A DNA stretch of 64,000 bases from an uncultured Eubacteriales bacterium. GTDB lineage: Bacteria > Bacillota > Clostridia > Peptostreptococcales > Anaerovoracaceae. The position numbers and the translations under genes were made by a program. This document shows, piece by piece, positions 8,019 to 16,588 of this stretch (its first letter is position 1; the number at the start of each line of letters is the position of its first letter). The stretch lies in assembly GCA_902776285.1 (NCBI GenBank), contig CACYPK010000002.1, positions 58,535 through 122,534 of the forward strand, read 5' to 3'. The notes beneath the pieces are model-generated. The model searched no databases and was not told the origin of the DNA. It saw nothing but the letters and a program-made list of their open reading frames with translations.

Positions 8019-8564
8019 ATGAAAGCAGTGGTTTTTCTTGCTGACGGTTTCGAAGAATGCGAAGCTCTGATCGTCGTTGATATCCTCAGGAGAGCCGGCG
8101 TCGAGACTGTTATGGCGTCGGCGATGGATACGCTTACGATCGATTCGTCGCGGCACATCAAGGTGCTGGCGGACGTATTTGCGGATTCCGTCGACTATGA
8201 CTCGACCGATCTGATCTTTCTGCCCGGCGGACGTCTCGGTACGGAGAATCTGGGCGCGAACCGGATAGTGAAAGATATGTGTAAGGAATTCGCGGCGAGC
8301 AAGCGCGTGGCGGCTATATGCGCGGCGCCTTCGCTGCTGGCTTCTTTAGGCCTGCTCGAAGGCAAAAGAGCGACATGTCATCCTGACTTTGAGGGACAGA
8401 TGGCAGGGGCGAAGCTGACGGGTGACAGCGTAACGATCGACGGAAACATCATCACCGGCCAGGGGCTTGGCGCGTCGTTCGACTTCGCCTTTGAACTTGC
8501 CGCTATGCTGGCCGGAGAAGAAAAAGCAGAAGAGATCAGAAAAGCGATCTGCTACAGGTACTGA
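8019..8564 (+). CDS. DJ-1/PfpI family protein
   Basis: A 181-residue single-domain DJ-1/PfpI protein. The start Val-Val-Phe-Leu-Ala-Asp-Gly-Phe-Glu-Glu-Cys-Glu carries the conserved Glu, and Ala-Ala-Ile-Cys-Ala-Ala-Pro-Ser holds the nucleophile-elbow cysteine near residue 103. Family members include deglycase-like and stress-protective enzymes and chaperones. It starts 6 bases after the CofE-like stop with GGCGCTT as a weak ribosome site, so the two are probably co-translated. Which DJ-1 activity it has cannot be told. Confidence 0.88.
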   Translation: MKAVVFLADGFEECEALIVVDILRRAGVETVMASAMDTLTIDSSRHIKVLADVFADSVDYDSTDLIFLPGGRLGTENLGANRIVKDMCKEFAASKRVAAICAAPSLLASLGLLEGKRATCHPDFEGQMAGAKLTGDSVTIDGNIITGQGLGASFDFAFELAAMLAGEEKAEEIRKAICYRY

Positions 8565-8590
8565 AAGAATCGTAATAAAGATAAAAAGAG

Positions 8591-10261
8591 ATGAACTATA
8601 AAGAAATAAGTGAACTGATTTATCCTTCTTTGCCGCATACTCCGGAAGAGTATGAGACGATTTATCCGCCAAGGGACCTTCCGGAAGGCGCCATGGTCAC
8701 AAGACTGGGTCCGAGCCCTACGGGATTCATCCACCTGGGCAACCTCTACGGAGCCTTTGTAGATGAGAGACTCGCGCATCAGAGCGGGGGAGTGTTTTAC
8801 CTCAGGATCGAAGATACCGATGATAAGCGATACGTGGAGAACGCGGTCGAGACCATCATCGGTTCTCTCGACTTTTTTGACATACGCTTCGATGAAGGCG
8901 TGACGGAAACCGGAGACATAGGCGATTACGGTGATTACACGCAGAGCCATCGCGGGGAGATCTACAGGACATATGCCAGGAAACTGCTTGAGCAGGGCCT
9001 CGCGTACCCGTGCTTTCTGACGGAAGAAGAGATCACAGCCATAAGGGAAGAGCAGGAAGCTCAGAAAATCGCCCCGGGCATCTATGCCGGCTGGTCAAAG
9101 TACAGAGACTGGGACAAGGATGAAGAGATCGAAGCTGAAGTAGTATCTAAGATAAAGGCAGGCGTGCCGTTCGTCATAAGGCTCAGGTCAAAAGGCGTTC
9201 CGAACGCTTCGGCGGAGGAGACCGCGAGGCATACAGTCGTTGACGGCATCCGCGGCGAGCTTTCCGTTCCGGACAATTTCCTGGACGTGGTAATCATAAA
9301 GCAGACGGGGATCCCTACCTACCACTTCGCGCACGTTGTGGATGACCACCTGATGCGCACGACCCATGTGGTCAGGGGAGAGGAGTGGCTGCCGTCGCTT
9401 CCGATACACGTGGAACTCTTTGAAGACCTCGGCTGGGAACTGCCGGTGTACTGCCACACTGCTCAGCTGATGAAGATCGGCGAGGACGGCAACAAGAGGA
9501 AACTCTCAAAGCGCCATGACCCTGAGCTCTCGCTCGACTTCTACCGCAAGGAGGGCTATCACCCCGCGGCGGTCAGGGAGTATCTGCTCACAATACTCAA
9601 CTCCAATTACGAGGAGTGGCGCATGGATAATCCGGACGCACCGGCAGAGGATTTCAAATTCACTACTGAGAAGATGTCATCGAGCGGCGCGCTCTTCGAC
9701 CTCGATAAGCTGAATGACGTGAGCAAGAACACTCTGCTTCACATCGACGCGCGCGAACTGGCCGAATGGCTCAAGTTATGGTCAGATGAATTCGCGCCGG
9801 AGTATGGCTATGTCTTCAGGGACATGGACCATCTCGCGAAGATACTCGACCTGGGCAGGCACGACGCCCGCCCGAGAGCGGATCTGGTTTACGCGAAGCA
9901 GATAATGGATTTCATCGGATACTTCTTTGATGAAGCATTCAAAATAAAAGACGATTATCCGGCAGAGGCCGCTGCCGATGCGAAGGAGATACTGAACGCA
10001 TACCTCGAAAGCTATGATCACTCCGACGACAATGAGCAGTGGTTCGGCAAGATCAGAGAGATCGCGGTGAAACTGGGATACGCGGCGAAGCCAAAAGATT
10101 ACAAAAAGAACCCGGATGATTATAAAGGGCACGTGGGGCATGTCAGCACAGTCATCAGGATAGCGCTCATGGGGCGCGCGCAGTCACCGGATGTCTGGGC
10201 CATTCAGCAGATAATGGGCGAAGAAAAAGTGCGCGCGCGCATTGAAGCGGCACTCAGGTAA
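8591..10261 (+). CDS. gltX: glutamyl-tRNA synthetase
   Basis: GltX charges tRNA-Glu (and in many Firmicutes tRNA-Gln before amidation). The 556-residue protein has the class I HIGH-type motif in Gly-Pro-Ser-Pro-Thr-Gly-Phe-Ile-His-Leu-Gly-Asn (about 40-51) and the KMSKS-type motif in Arg-Lys-Leu-Ser-Lys-Arg-His-Asp. The catalytic core is followed by a C-terminal anticodon-binding region. It is somewhat longer than the usual 480-500 residues because of an N-terminal leader of about 35 residues before the HIGH block and inserts in the C-terminal half. The ribosome site is weak (AAAAGAG). Confidence 0.93.
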   Translation: MNYKEISELIYPSLPHTPEEYETIYPPRDLPEGAMVTRLGPSPTGFIHLGNLYGAFVDERLAHQSGGVFYLRIEDTDDKRYVENAVETIIGSLDFFDIRFDEGVTETGDIGDYGDYTQSHRGEIYRTYARKLLEQGLAYPCFLTEEEITAIREEQEAQKIAPGIYAGWSKYRDWDKDEEIEAEVVSKIKAGVPFVIRLRSKGVPNASAEETARHTVVDGIRGELSVPDNFLDVVIIKQTGIPTYHFAHVVDDHLMRTTHVVRGEEWLPSLPIHVELFEDLGWELPVYCHTAQLMKIGEDGNKRKLSKRHDPELSLDFYRKEGYHPAAVREYLLTILNSNYEEWRMDNPDAPAEDFKFTTEKMSSSGALFDLDKLNDVSKNTLLHIDARELAEWLKLWSDEFAPEYGYVFRDMDHLAKILDLGRHDARPRADLVYAKQIMDFIGYFFDEAFKIKDDYPAEAAADAKEILNAYLESYDHSDDNEQWFGKIREIAVKLGYAAKPKDYKKNPDDYKGHVGHVSTVIRIALMGRAQSPDVWAIQQIMGEEKVRARIEAALR

Positions 10262-10274
10262 AAAGGAGAACCAC

Positions 10275-11183
10275 ATGGAACCGATTTTAGTCATTATGGC
10301 TGCCGGGATGGGCAGCAGATACGGCGGAAACAAGCAGCTCGATCAGATAACCGAACAGGGCGATATCATAATGGACTTCAGCCTTTACGACGCGTATGAG
10401 GCGGGATTCCGCAGGGTATGCTTCATAATCAAGCATGACTTTGAGGACATATTCAGGGCTCACATCGAAAACGGCGCGGGCAGGAAGTACGAAGTTCACT
10501 ATGCCTTCCAGGAAGGCACGGATCTCCCTGAAGGCTTCACCTTCCCTGAAGGCCGCACAAAGCCTTGGGGCACAGGTCAGGCCGTGCTTGCCGCGCGCAA
10601 TATCATCGACGCTCCGTTTGCCGTCATCAACGCCGATGACTATTACGGCAAGGAAGGCTTTGTCAAGATCTACGAGTTCCTGACTACAAAGGCCGACGCT
10701 TCGCATAACTGCATGGTCGGATTCGAAGTAGAGAAGACACTGTCAGAGAACGGCACGGTTTCGCGCGGCATCTGCAAGGCAAAGGACGGCATGCTGGCCG
10801 ATATAGTGGAACACCTGCAGATCGGCAGGGAGCCGGACGGCACTGTCACGGACACGCTACCGGACGGCAGCAAGATGATCATTCCGGCAGACTCTCCTGT
10901 ATCCATGAATCTCTGGGGATTCGGCGCGGAGTACATAAAGGTCCTTGAGGAGGGATTCAAAAAAGCTCTCGTACGCATCATGGCCGAGAACCCGATGAAA
11001 GGCGAGTATTACATCCAGACTCCGATCAACGATCAGATCGCTGATGGATCGGCCACATATGAGATACTGTCTTCTTCGGACAAGTGGTTCGGAGTGACCT
11101 ACAAGGAGGACAAGCCGGACGTTGTAGCGAAGTTCGCGGCTCTCAAGGCCGACGGTACATATCCTCTCAACCTTTGGGACTGA
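10275..11183 (+). CDS. sugar-phosphate nucleotidyltransferase family protein
   Basis: A 302-residue NTP-transferase. The N-terminal nucleotide loop reads Met-Ala-Ala-Gly-Met-Gly-Ser-Arg-Tyr-Gly-Gly with a Lys-Gln-Leu three residues on, and the metal-binding stretch is Ala-Val-Ile-Asn-Ala-Asp-Asp-Tyr-Tyr-Gly. Family members join a nucleotide to a sugar-1-phosphate with release of PPi; the sugar and base here are unknown. The start at 10275 has a proper AAAGGAG site; an in-frame ATG at 10242 lies inside gltX and is unlikely. A strong terminator follows. Confidence 0.82.
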   Translation: MEPILVIMAAGMGSRYGGNKQLDQITEQGDIIMDFSLYDAYEAGFRRVCFIIKHDFEDIFRAHIENGAGRKYEVHYAFQEGTDLPEGFTFPEGRTKPWGTGQAVLAARNIIDAPFAVINADDYYGKEGFVKIYEFLTTKADASHNCMVGFEVEKTLSENGTVSRGICKAKDGMLADIVEHLQIGREPDGTVTDTLPDGSKMIIPADSPVSMNLWGFGAEYIKVLEEGFKKALVRIMAENPMKGEYYIQTPINDQIADGSATYEILSSSDKWFGVTYKEDKPDVVAKFAALKADGTYPLNLWD

Positions 11184-11200
11184 TATTAAGCGATAAAGGG

Positions 11201-11227
11201 CAGCCGCCGCCGGGCGGCTGTTTTTTA
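11201..11227 (+). terminator. rho-independent terminator
   Basis: CAGCCGCC (11201-11208), loop GCCG, GGCGGCTG (11213-11220), then TTTTTTA. It closes the pyk-to-nucleotidyltransferase run. Confidence 0.9.
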
Positions 11228-11291
11228 TTCCGATAATACGGAAGAAAAGCCTCAAAACAGTGAAAAATCATAAAAAACAAGGCATCCGGCA

Positions 11292-11320
11292 TTGACTGAG
11301 TTAGCAAGTTCTAATAAAAT
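11292..11320 (+). promoter_or_regulatory. sigma70 promoter of the PPi-PFK gene
   Basis: TTGACT (11292-11297), 17-base spacer, TAAAAT (11315-11320). Confidence 0.7.
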
Positions 11321-11389
11321 AATAAAGATTTTTGAAATGAGAAAAAAAGAATGAAAAGAAAGAATATCGAGGGAAGAAGGGAAAAAGAA

Positions 11390-12637
11390 ATGAAAGGAAA
11401 TGTAATTATCGGACAGTCCGGAGGACCTACCGCCGTGATCAATTCCAGTCTTGCCGGCGTCGTCAAAGCAAGCTGGAAGGAAGGCATCAGAAGGATATAC
11501 GGAATGCACTACGGCATCGAGGGACTGCTGAATGAAGATATAATCGATGTGGAGGACTATATCACGAGCGGGCAGGATCTTTCGCTGCTTAAGAGGACGC
11601 CGTCATCGTTCCTCGGCACATGCCGCTACAAGCTGCCTCCTGCAGAGGGAAATGAAGATCTTTACGAAAAGATTTTTGACATACTCGACAAAAAGAACAT
11701 CGAGTTCTTCCTGTACAACGGCGGCAACGACTCCATGGATACCATAAAGCAGCTTTCCGATTACGCGGTCGCGAATCAGAAGAAGCAGAAATTCATGGGA
11801 ATTCCTAAGACAATCGATAACGACCTGCCTATGACTGACCACTGTCCGGGCTATGGATCGGCAGCGAAATATATCGCGACTTCGATGAAAGAAATCATCA
11901 GAGACAATGAGAGCTACGGTGTATCAAAACCGACCATCTGCATCGTTGAGATCATGGGACGCCATGCCGGCTGGCTGGCCGCTTCTGCCGCGCTTTCGAA
12001 GGACATCGACTGCTCGGGTCCGGATCTGATCTATCTGCCTGAGGTGCAATTCGACATCGATGATTTCATAAAGAGGATCAAAGCGCTGGCTAAGACAAAG
12101 AAGTCAGTAGTCGTAGCGGTATCTGAAGGTCTCAGGACTGCTGACGGCAAATTTGTCTGCGAGCTCGGTGCCGTAAACGATCATGTTGACGCGTTCGGAC
12201 ACAAGCAACTGGCAGGCACGGCAGCTTATCTTGCCAGCCGGGTATATAACGAGACAGGTCTCAAGTCACGTTATATCGAGTTCTCGTCTCTGCAGAGATG
12301 CGCGGCGCACCTTGCTTCGCGCTGCGACTCTGATGAAGCATATAATGTCGGATACCTCGCTGCAAAGGCTGCTTTTGAGGGCAATACCGGCAAGATGATA
12401 ACGATCGAAGTACAGTGCAGAGAGCCGTACGTCGAGACATATGACATGTTCGATGTACACGAAGTGGCAAACGTTGAGCGCAAAGTGCCGCTCAACTGGA
12501 TCATCAATGATGGCACTTATGTCAGCGATGAGTATCTGAAGTACGCAAGGCCGTTCATTATCGGGCGCGTTGCGCCTTATACTGCGGGTGGTCTTCCGAT
12601 ACATATGACAATGTCAAAGAAGAGAAATCACAAGTAG
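11390..12637 (+). CDS. pfp: PPi-dependent 6-phosphofructokinase
   Basis: Phosphorylates fructose-6-phosphate, reversibly if PPi is the donor. The 415-residue PfkA-fold protein has an N-terminal Gly-Gln-Ser-Gly-Gly-Pro-Thr loop, Gly-Gly-Asn-Asp-Ser-Met in place of the Gly-Gly-Asp-Gly-Ser of ATP enzymes, and Pro-Lys-Thr-Ile-Asp-Asn-Asp-Leu. Lys in that last motif (Gly in ATP-dependent PFKs) marks PPi use. Met-Gly-Arg-His-Ala-Gly-Trp lines the sugar site. The start at 11390 follows AAGAAGGG; in-frame ATG 11351 has no site. Donor choice is inferred from the two motifs. It has its own promoter. Confidence 0.88.
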   Translation: MKGNVIIGQSGGPTAVINSSLAGVVKASWKEGIRRIYGMHYGIEGLLNEDIIDVEDYITSGQDLSLLKRTPSSFLGTCRYKLPPAEGNEDLYEKIFDILDKKNIEFFLYNGGNDSMDTIKQLSDYAVANQKKQKFMGIPKTIDNDLPMTDHCPGYGSAAKYIATSMKEIIRDNESYGVSKPTICIVEIMGRHAGWLAASAALSKDIDCSGPDLIYLPEVQFDIDDFIKRIKALAKTKKSVVVAVSEGLRTADGKFVCELGAVNDHVDAFGHKQLAGTAAYLASRVYNETGLKSRYIEFSSLQRCAAHLASRCDSDEAYNVGYLAAKAAFEGNTGKMITIEVQCREPYVETYDMFDVHEVANVERKVPLNWIINDGTYVSDEYLKYARPFIIGRVAPYTAGGLPIHMTMSKKRNHK

Positions 12638-12652
12638 GGAACGGAGTGCCAT

Positions 12653-13789
12653 TTGCCAAATATTGAGATCAAAGAAGTGAAGACAAAGGCGGAGCGGAAG
12701 ATCTTTGTTGATTATCCGAACCGTCTTTACCATGATTATAAAAACTTTGTTCCGGCGTTCTTCGGCGATGACGTGGATGATTGGGACGAGAAGAAGAATC
12801 CGGCTTTCGAATATTGCGAGGCGAAATCCTGGCTCGCGTACATGGACGGTGAGATCGTAGGACGCATAGGCGCCATCCTAAGCCATGCTTCGAATGAGAA
12901 GTGGGGAACAAAGCGCATGCGCTTCACTCAGGTCGACTTTATCGATGACAGAGCGGTATCAAAGGCGCTCTTTGATACGGTCGAAAACTGGGCGAAAGAG
13001 AAAGGCATGGAAGAGGTGCACGGACCGCTCGGCTTCTGCGATCTGGACAGAGAGGGCATGCTGGTGGAAGGCTTCGACAAGAGGAGCATGTTCTACACTT
13101 ACTACAATGATCCGTACTATATCGACCACTTGACGGAACTCGGTTATGTTAAGGATACCGACTGGATCGAGCATCTGATCCCCCTGAACGGCTGGGAGGA
13201 CCCTAATTATCTGAGGCTCAAGAGGATATCCGATGCCATGCTCAGGAGGACAGGGTTCCACAAGGTGCAGGTGAAACACAAGTCCGAATACAAACCGTAC
13301 ATAAAGCAGGTATTTGAGCTTGTCAACATCGCGTACGCGCACCTTTACGGGGTGGTTGAACTGAACGAGAGGCAGATCACCAAATACACGAACAAATTCC
13401 TGCCTCTGGTCGATCCGGATTTTGTCTGCCTGATAGTCGATGACAACGACAAGCTTCAGGGCTTCGGAGTCGGCGCTCCGTCAACAGCCGAGGCTATGAA
13501 AAAGTGCGGAGGGCACCTGATGCCGTTCGGATGGATAGGCTTGCTGAAGGCCCTCATGCAGAAGAAGGACACGCTCGATCTTCTCCTTATAGCGGTAAGG
13601 CCGGAACATCAGAAGACCGGACTCAACGGAGTCATAATGGAGCATCTGTTTGCGGGATGCAACAAAAACGGTATCCGTCACGCGGAGACGGGACCGCAGC
13701 TTGAATATAATACCAACGTGCATCATCAGTGGAAGATGTTCGGTATCGAGCCTCACAAGCGCAGACGCTGCTTCGTAAAACAACTGTAA
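12653..13789 (+). CDS. GNAT-like acyltransferase-fold protein, function unknown
   Basis: A 378-residue protein starting at TTG behind GGAGTG. The beginning (Lys-Ile-Phe-Val-Asp-Tyr-Pro then Tyr-Lys-Asn-Phe-Val-Pro) and a mid-protein Gly-Pro-Leu-Gly-Phe-Cys-Asp-Leu-Asp block are typical of a family of duplicated GNAT-fold proteins that databases label N-acetyltransferase or hypothetical. The C-terminus has Ala-Val-Arg-Pro-Glu-His-Gln, resembling the acetyl-CoA-binding stretch. Substrate unknown. It lies 15 bases after the PFK stop, so it is in the same transcript, and ends at a bidirectional terminator. Confidence 0.72.
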   Translation: MPNIEIKEVKTKAERKIFVDYPNRLYHDYKNFVPAFFGDDVDDWDEKKNPAFEYCEAKSWLAYMDGEIVGRIGAILSHASNEKWGTKRMRFTQVDFIDDRAVSKALFDTVENWAKEKGMEEVHGPLGFCDLDREGMLVEGFDKRSMFYTYYNDPYYIDHLTELGYVKDTDWIEHLIPLNGWEDPNYLRLKRISDAMLRRTGFHKVQVKHKSEYKPYIKQVFELVNIAYAHLYGVVELNERQITKYTNKFLPLVDPDFVCLIVDDNDKLQGFGVGAPSTAEAMKKCGGHLMPFGWIGLLKALMQKKDTLDLLLIAVRPEHQKTGLNGVIMEHLFAGCNKNGIRHAETGPQLEYNTNVHHQWKMFGIEPHKRRRCFVKQL

Positions 13790-13795
13790 ATAAAA

Positions 13796-13822
13796 AAGAG
13801 GGCCTGCAGAGGCCCTCTTTTA
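13796..13822. terminator. bidirectional terminator between convergent genes
   Basis: AAGAGGGCC (13796-13804), loop TGCAGA, GGCCCTCTT (13811-13819), with T-runs on both strands. It serves the GNAT-like gene and the ABC exporter. Confidence 0.9.
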
Positions 13823-13825
13823 TTG

Positions 13826-15595
13826 CTATATTGTAAGATTGTACAGGTCAGCGTATATGCCGCCTTTTTCCATGAGTTCTTCATGCGAGCCTTCCTCTGC
13901 TATGCCGCCTTCGGTCAGCACGATTATGCGTCCGGCGTTCTTTACCGTTGAAAGCCTGTGCGCGATCGTGATGGTGGTGCGGCCCTTCGCGAGCTCCGCC
14001 AGCGATTCCTGTATGTAGCGCTCGCTCTCGTTGTCGAGAGAGGATGTGGCCTCGTCCAGTATCAGTATAGGAGGGTTCTTGAGGAAGACCCTTGCTATGC
14101 TGATGCGCTGCTTCTGACCGCCGGACAGTCTCGCTCCGCGCTCACCCACATATGTGTCATAGCCGTCGGGCAGTTCCATTATGAACTCGTGAGCGCCGGC
14201 TAATTTTGCGGCCTCGATGATCTCATCATGGCTCGCTCCCGGCTTTCCGTATTCTATGTTGCCCGCGACGGTATCCGAGAACAGATACACGTCCTGCTGC
14301 ATCATGCCTATCTTTGTGCGCAGCGAACGCACCTTATAGTCGCGTATGTCTCTGCCGTCAACAAGGATCGCTCCGCTGCTCACGTCATAAAAGCGCGGTA
14401 TGAGGTTGCAGAAGGTCGTCTTACCGGCGCCGCTCGGGCCTACTATGGCGACATTTTCGCCCTCGCCTATCTTCAGCGACAGGTCTTTCAGCACGTAGGT
14501 CTCTCCCGCGTCATCTGCATCATCAGGATCGCTGACTTCGGTGTAAGAGAACGACACATTGTCGAATTCAATGTCTCCGCGCACTTTGTCAGGCATGTCG
14601 ACCGCGTCCGGCGAATCTTCGATCTCTATCTCGGTATCCATTACCTCTACGAATCTCTCGATGCCCGTGATGCCTCTCTGGAACGCTTCGGTGAATTCGA
14701 CCACGCGGCGCACGGACTCGAGCAGCACCGCCACATACATCAGATACGCTATGAAATCACCGGCGGTGATCTTTCCCTTTATGAGAGCGATAGATCCGAA
14801 GAACACTATCGATATGTACATCAGGCCGTCAAACAGACGGGTGACGCCCCTGAATCCGGCCATATTTTTGTAGGCATACTTTTTGGTGCTGAGAAACCTC
14901 TCGTTGCCTTCCTCGAATCGGGCTTCCTCTACATCTTCGTTGGCGAACGACTTTGAGACGCGGATCCCGAGCAGGCTGTCCTCAACGTGAGAGTTTATCT
15001 CTCCGAGCTCTGACCGCTGCCACTTGAAGGCATCGCGCATGCGCACCCTGAACTTCATGGCGCACAGCAGCATGAGCGGTATAAGAGCAAAGAGCAGCAG
15101 TGTGAGAGGAACATTGACCTGTATCAGAACCGTGAATGACACGATTATCTTGACCGCCGCTATGAAGTACTCTTCAGGACAGTGGTGAGCGAACTCGGTT
15201 ATGTCGAAGAGGTCCGTAGTGATGCGGGATATGAGCTGACCGGTCTTGTTACCGGTATAGTAGCCGTAGGAGAGTTCCTGGAACTTTCCGAAGAGATCCC
15301 TGCGCATGTCCTTTTCGATGTTGGCGCCCATTATGTGGCCGCGGTTCTGCATGTAGTAGTTGGCCGCCACGTCGATTATCCTGAGCGCTATGTAAAGCAG
15401 GGTCAGCCGGACGATCAGCTCTACAGTCAGATCGGCTGGCGATGTGGTGACGGTGTTGGTGATGAACCTCACTATCAAAGGCAGCACAAGATCGCACACG
15501 CTGGTGAGCGACGCGCAGAAAAGGTCGAACAGCAGGATGTGCAGATATGGCTTAAAGTACGGGTAGAAACGCTTCAGCAGGTATTTAGTTGACAT
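13826..15595 (-). CDS. ABC transporter, fused permease and ATP-binding protein
   Basis: An exporter half-transporter of about 590 residues: six membrane segments in the first 320 residues, then a nucleotide-binding domain with Walker A (Gly-Pro-Ser-Gly-Ala-Gly-Lys-Thr-Thr), signature Leu-Ser-Gly-Gly-Gln-Lys-Gln-Arg, Walker B (Leu-Ile-Leu-Asp-Glu-Ala-Thr-Ser) and a switch His (Ile-Ala-His-Arg-Leu-Ser). An acidic insert rich in Asp (around 360-380) precedes Walker A. It probably works as a homodimer, since no partner is adjacent; cargo may be lipid, peptide or drug. Starts at 15610 (ATG) or 15628 (GTG) are also open, but a TATAAT at 15620-15625 on this strand puts transcription start below them. 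Confidence 0.9.
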   Translation of the reverse strand: MSTKYLLKRFYPYFKPYLHILLFDLFCASLTSVCDLVLPLIVRFITNTVTTSPADLTVELIVRLTLLYIALRIIDVAANYYMQNRGHIMGANIEKDMRRDLFGKFQELSYGYYTGNKTGQLISRITTDLFDITEFAHHCPEEYFIAAVKIIVSFTVLIQVNVPLTLLLFALIPLMLLCAMKFRVRMRDAFKWQRSELGEINSHVEDSLLGIRVSKSFANEDVEEARFEEGNERFLSTKKYAYKNMAGFRGVTRLFDGLMYISIVFFGSIALIKGKITAGDFIAYLMYVAVLLESVRRVVEFTEAFQRGITGIERFVEVMDTEIEIEDSPDAVDMPDKVRGDIEFDNVSFSYTEVSDPDDADDAGETYVLKDLSLKIGEGENVAIVGPSGAGKTTFCNLIPRFYDVSSGAILVDGRDIRDYKVRSLRTKIGMMQQDVYLFSDTVAGNIEYGKPGASHDEIIEAAKLAGAHEFIMELPDGYDTYVGERGARLSGGQKQRISIARVFLKNPPILILDEATSSLDNESERYIQESLAELAKGRTTITIAHRLSTVKNAGRIIVLTEGGIAEEGSHEELMEKGGIYADLYNLTI

Positions 15596-15634
15596 AGGTT
15601 TCTGTTCCATAATGTGATTATTATACACTTAAAC

Positions 15635-15663
15635 TTGAAGAATAACGCTGTTTCTAATAAAAT
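15635..15663 (+). promoter_or_regulatory. promoter of the tmk operon
   Basis: TTGAAG (15635-15640), 17-base spacer, TAAAAT (15658-15663). It is back to back with a minus-strand TATAAT (15620-15625) for the ABC exporter. Confidence 0.65.
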
Positions 15664-15719
15664 TAATCAGTTAGAAAGCCGCGTGGTCGCACCGGCGGCA
15701 AATGGAGTGACAAACAGAC

Positions 15720-15962
15720 ATGACTATAGTTTTCAAGATATTGCTTATAATACTGATCGCGGCCCCGGTCATCGCGTTCGCGGCTTACAGCTATCTCAAA
15801 ATGATCGCTTTCATACGCGAGAGAAACAACGTTGAAAAGGCCAGGCTTGCCAGAGACAGGATCGAGACCGGCAAGGAAGCGAAGGCCAGGACCGAAGAAC
15901 GCAAAGCCAAAAAGCGCAGCGACGAGAACCGCAGAAAGAACAAGAAAGAGAGGCGCAAATGA
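15720..15962 (+). CDS. small membrane protein with cationic tail
   Basis: An 80-residue protein: one hydrophobic segment (about 4-30), then a hydrophilic coil very rich in Lys, Arg and Glu to the end. GGAGTGA lies about 9 bases before the ATG. Its stop overlaps the tmk start (ATGA), so it is translated together with tmk and is very probably real. No known family is recognised. The net positive tail on the inner face could contact nucleic acid or acidic lipids. A similar design on a larger scale is seen in the gene at 19571. Confidence 0.7.
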   Translation: MTIVFKILLIILIAAPVIAFAAYSYLKMIAFIRERNNVEKARLARDRIETGKEAKARTEERKAKKRSDENRRKNKKERRK

Positions 15963-16588
15963 GAGGCCTTTTCATAACGCTCGAAGGCGGGGACGGAGCC
16001 GGCAAGTCGACTCAGATCAGAAACATTGAGAGATTCTTTGAAGAAAAGGGTCTCGTTGTCACGCACACAAGAGAGCCGGGCGGACCGCCCATAGCCGAGA
16101 AACTCAGAGCGATCCTGCTGGATCCTGCAAATTCCGAGATGGATGCCGTGACCGAGATGCTCATATACGCCGCCGGACGCGCGCAGAACGTCAGGGAGAT
16201 AGTTGAGCCCGCTCTTGAGCGCGGCGAGATAGTCATATGTGACAGGTTCGTTGATTCGTCCATAGCTTATCAGGCGTACGGCAGACAGCTTGGGGACATG
16301 GTCGCGGAGGTGAACCGCCGCGCGACCGGAGGACTGACGCCTGACCTCACTATCTGGCTCGATATCGATCCTGAGACCGGCAAGGCGAGAGCGACCCACG
16401 ACAAGGATCCGGACAGACTCGAGCTTGAGTCGACCGCGTTCCACACGAGGGTGCGCGAAGGCTACTGGTCAATAGCGGAATCTGAACCGGACAGGTTCAA
16501 GAGAATAGATGCGTCGGGAACGATCGACGAGATAAAGGACGAGATATATCACTTCCTGGAGGAACTGTGCAAGGCAAGAGGGCTGTAA
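15959..16588 (+). CDS. tmk: thymidylate kinase
   Basis: Phosphorylates dTMP to dTDP. The 209-residue protein has the P-loop Glu-Gly-Gly-Asp-Gly-Ala-Gly-Lys-Ser-Thr (residues 9-18), a Thr-Arg-Glu-Pro-Gly-Gly dTMP loop and a Cys-Asp-Arg-Phe-Val-Asp-Ser-Ser block. Start overlaps the small membrane gene by 4 bases and the end overlaps holB by 22 bases. The order tmk, holB, ricT, trmN6 matches the Bacillus tmk-holB-yaaT-yabB neighbourhood. Confidence 0.95.
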   Translation: MRGLFITLEGGDGAGKSTQIRNIERFFEEKGLVVTHTREPGGPPIAEKLRAILLDPANSEMDAVTEMLIYAAGRAQNVREIVEPALERGEIVICDRFVDSSIAYQAYGRQLGDMVAEVNRRATGGLTPDLTIWLDIDPETGKARATHDKDPDRLELESTAFHTRVREGYWSIAESEPDRFKRIDASGTIDEIKDEIYHFLEELCKARGL

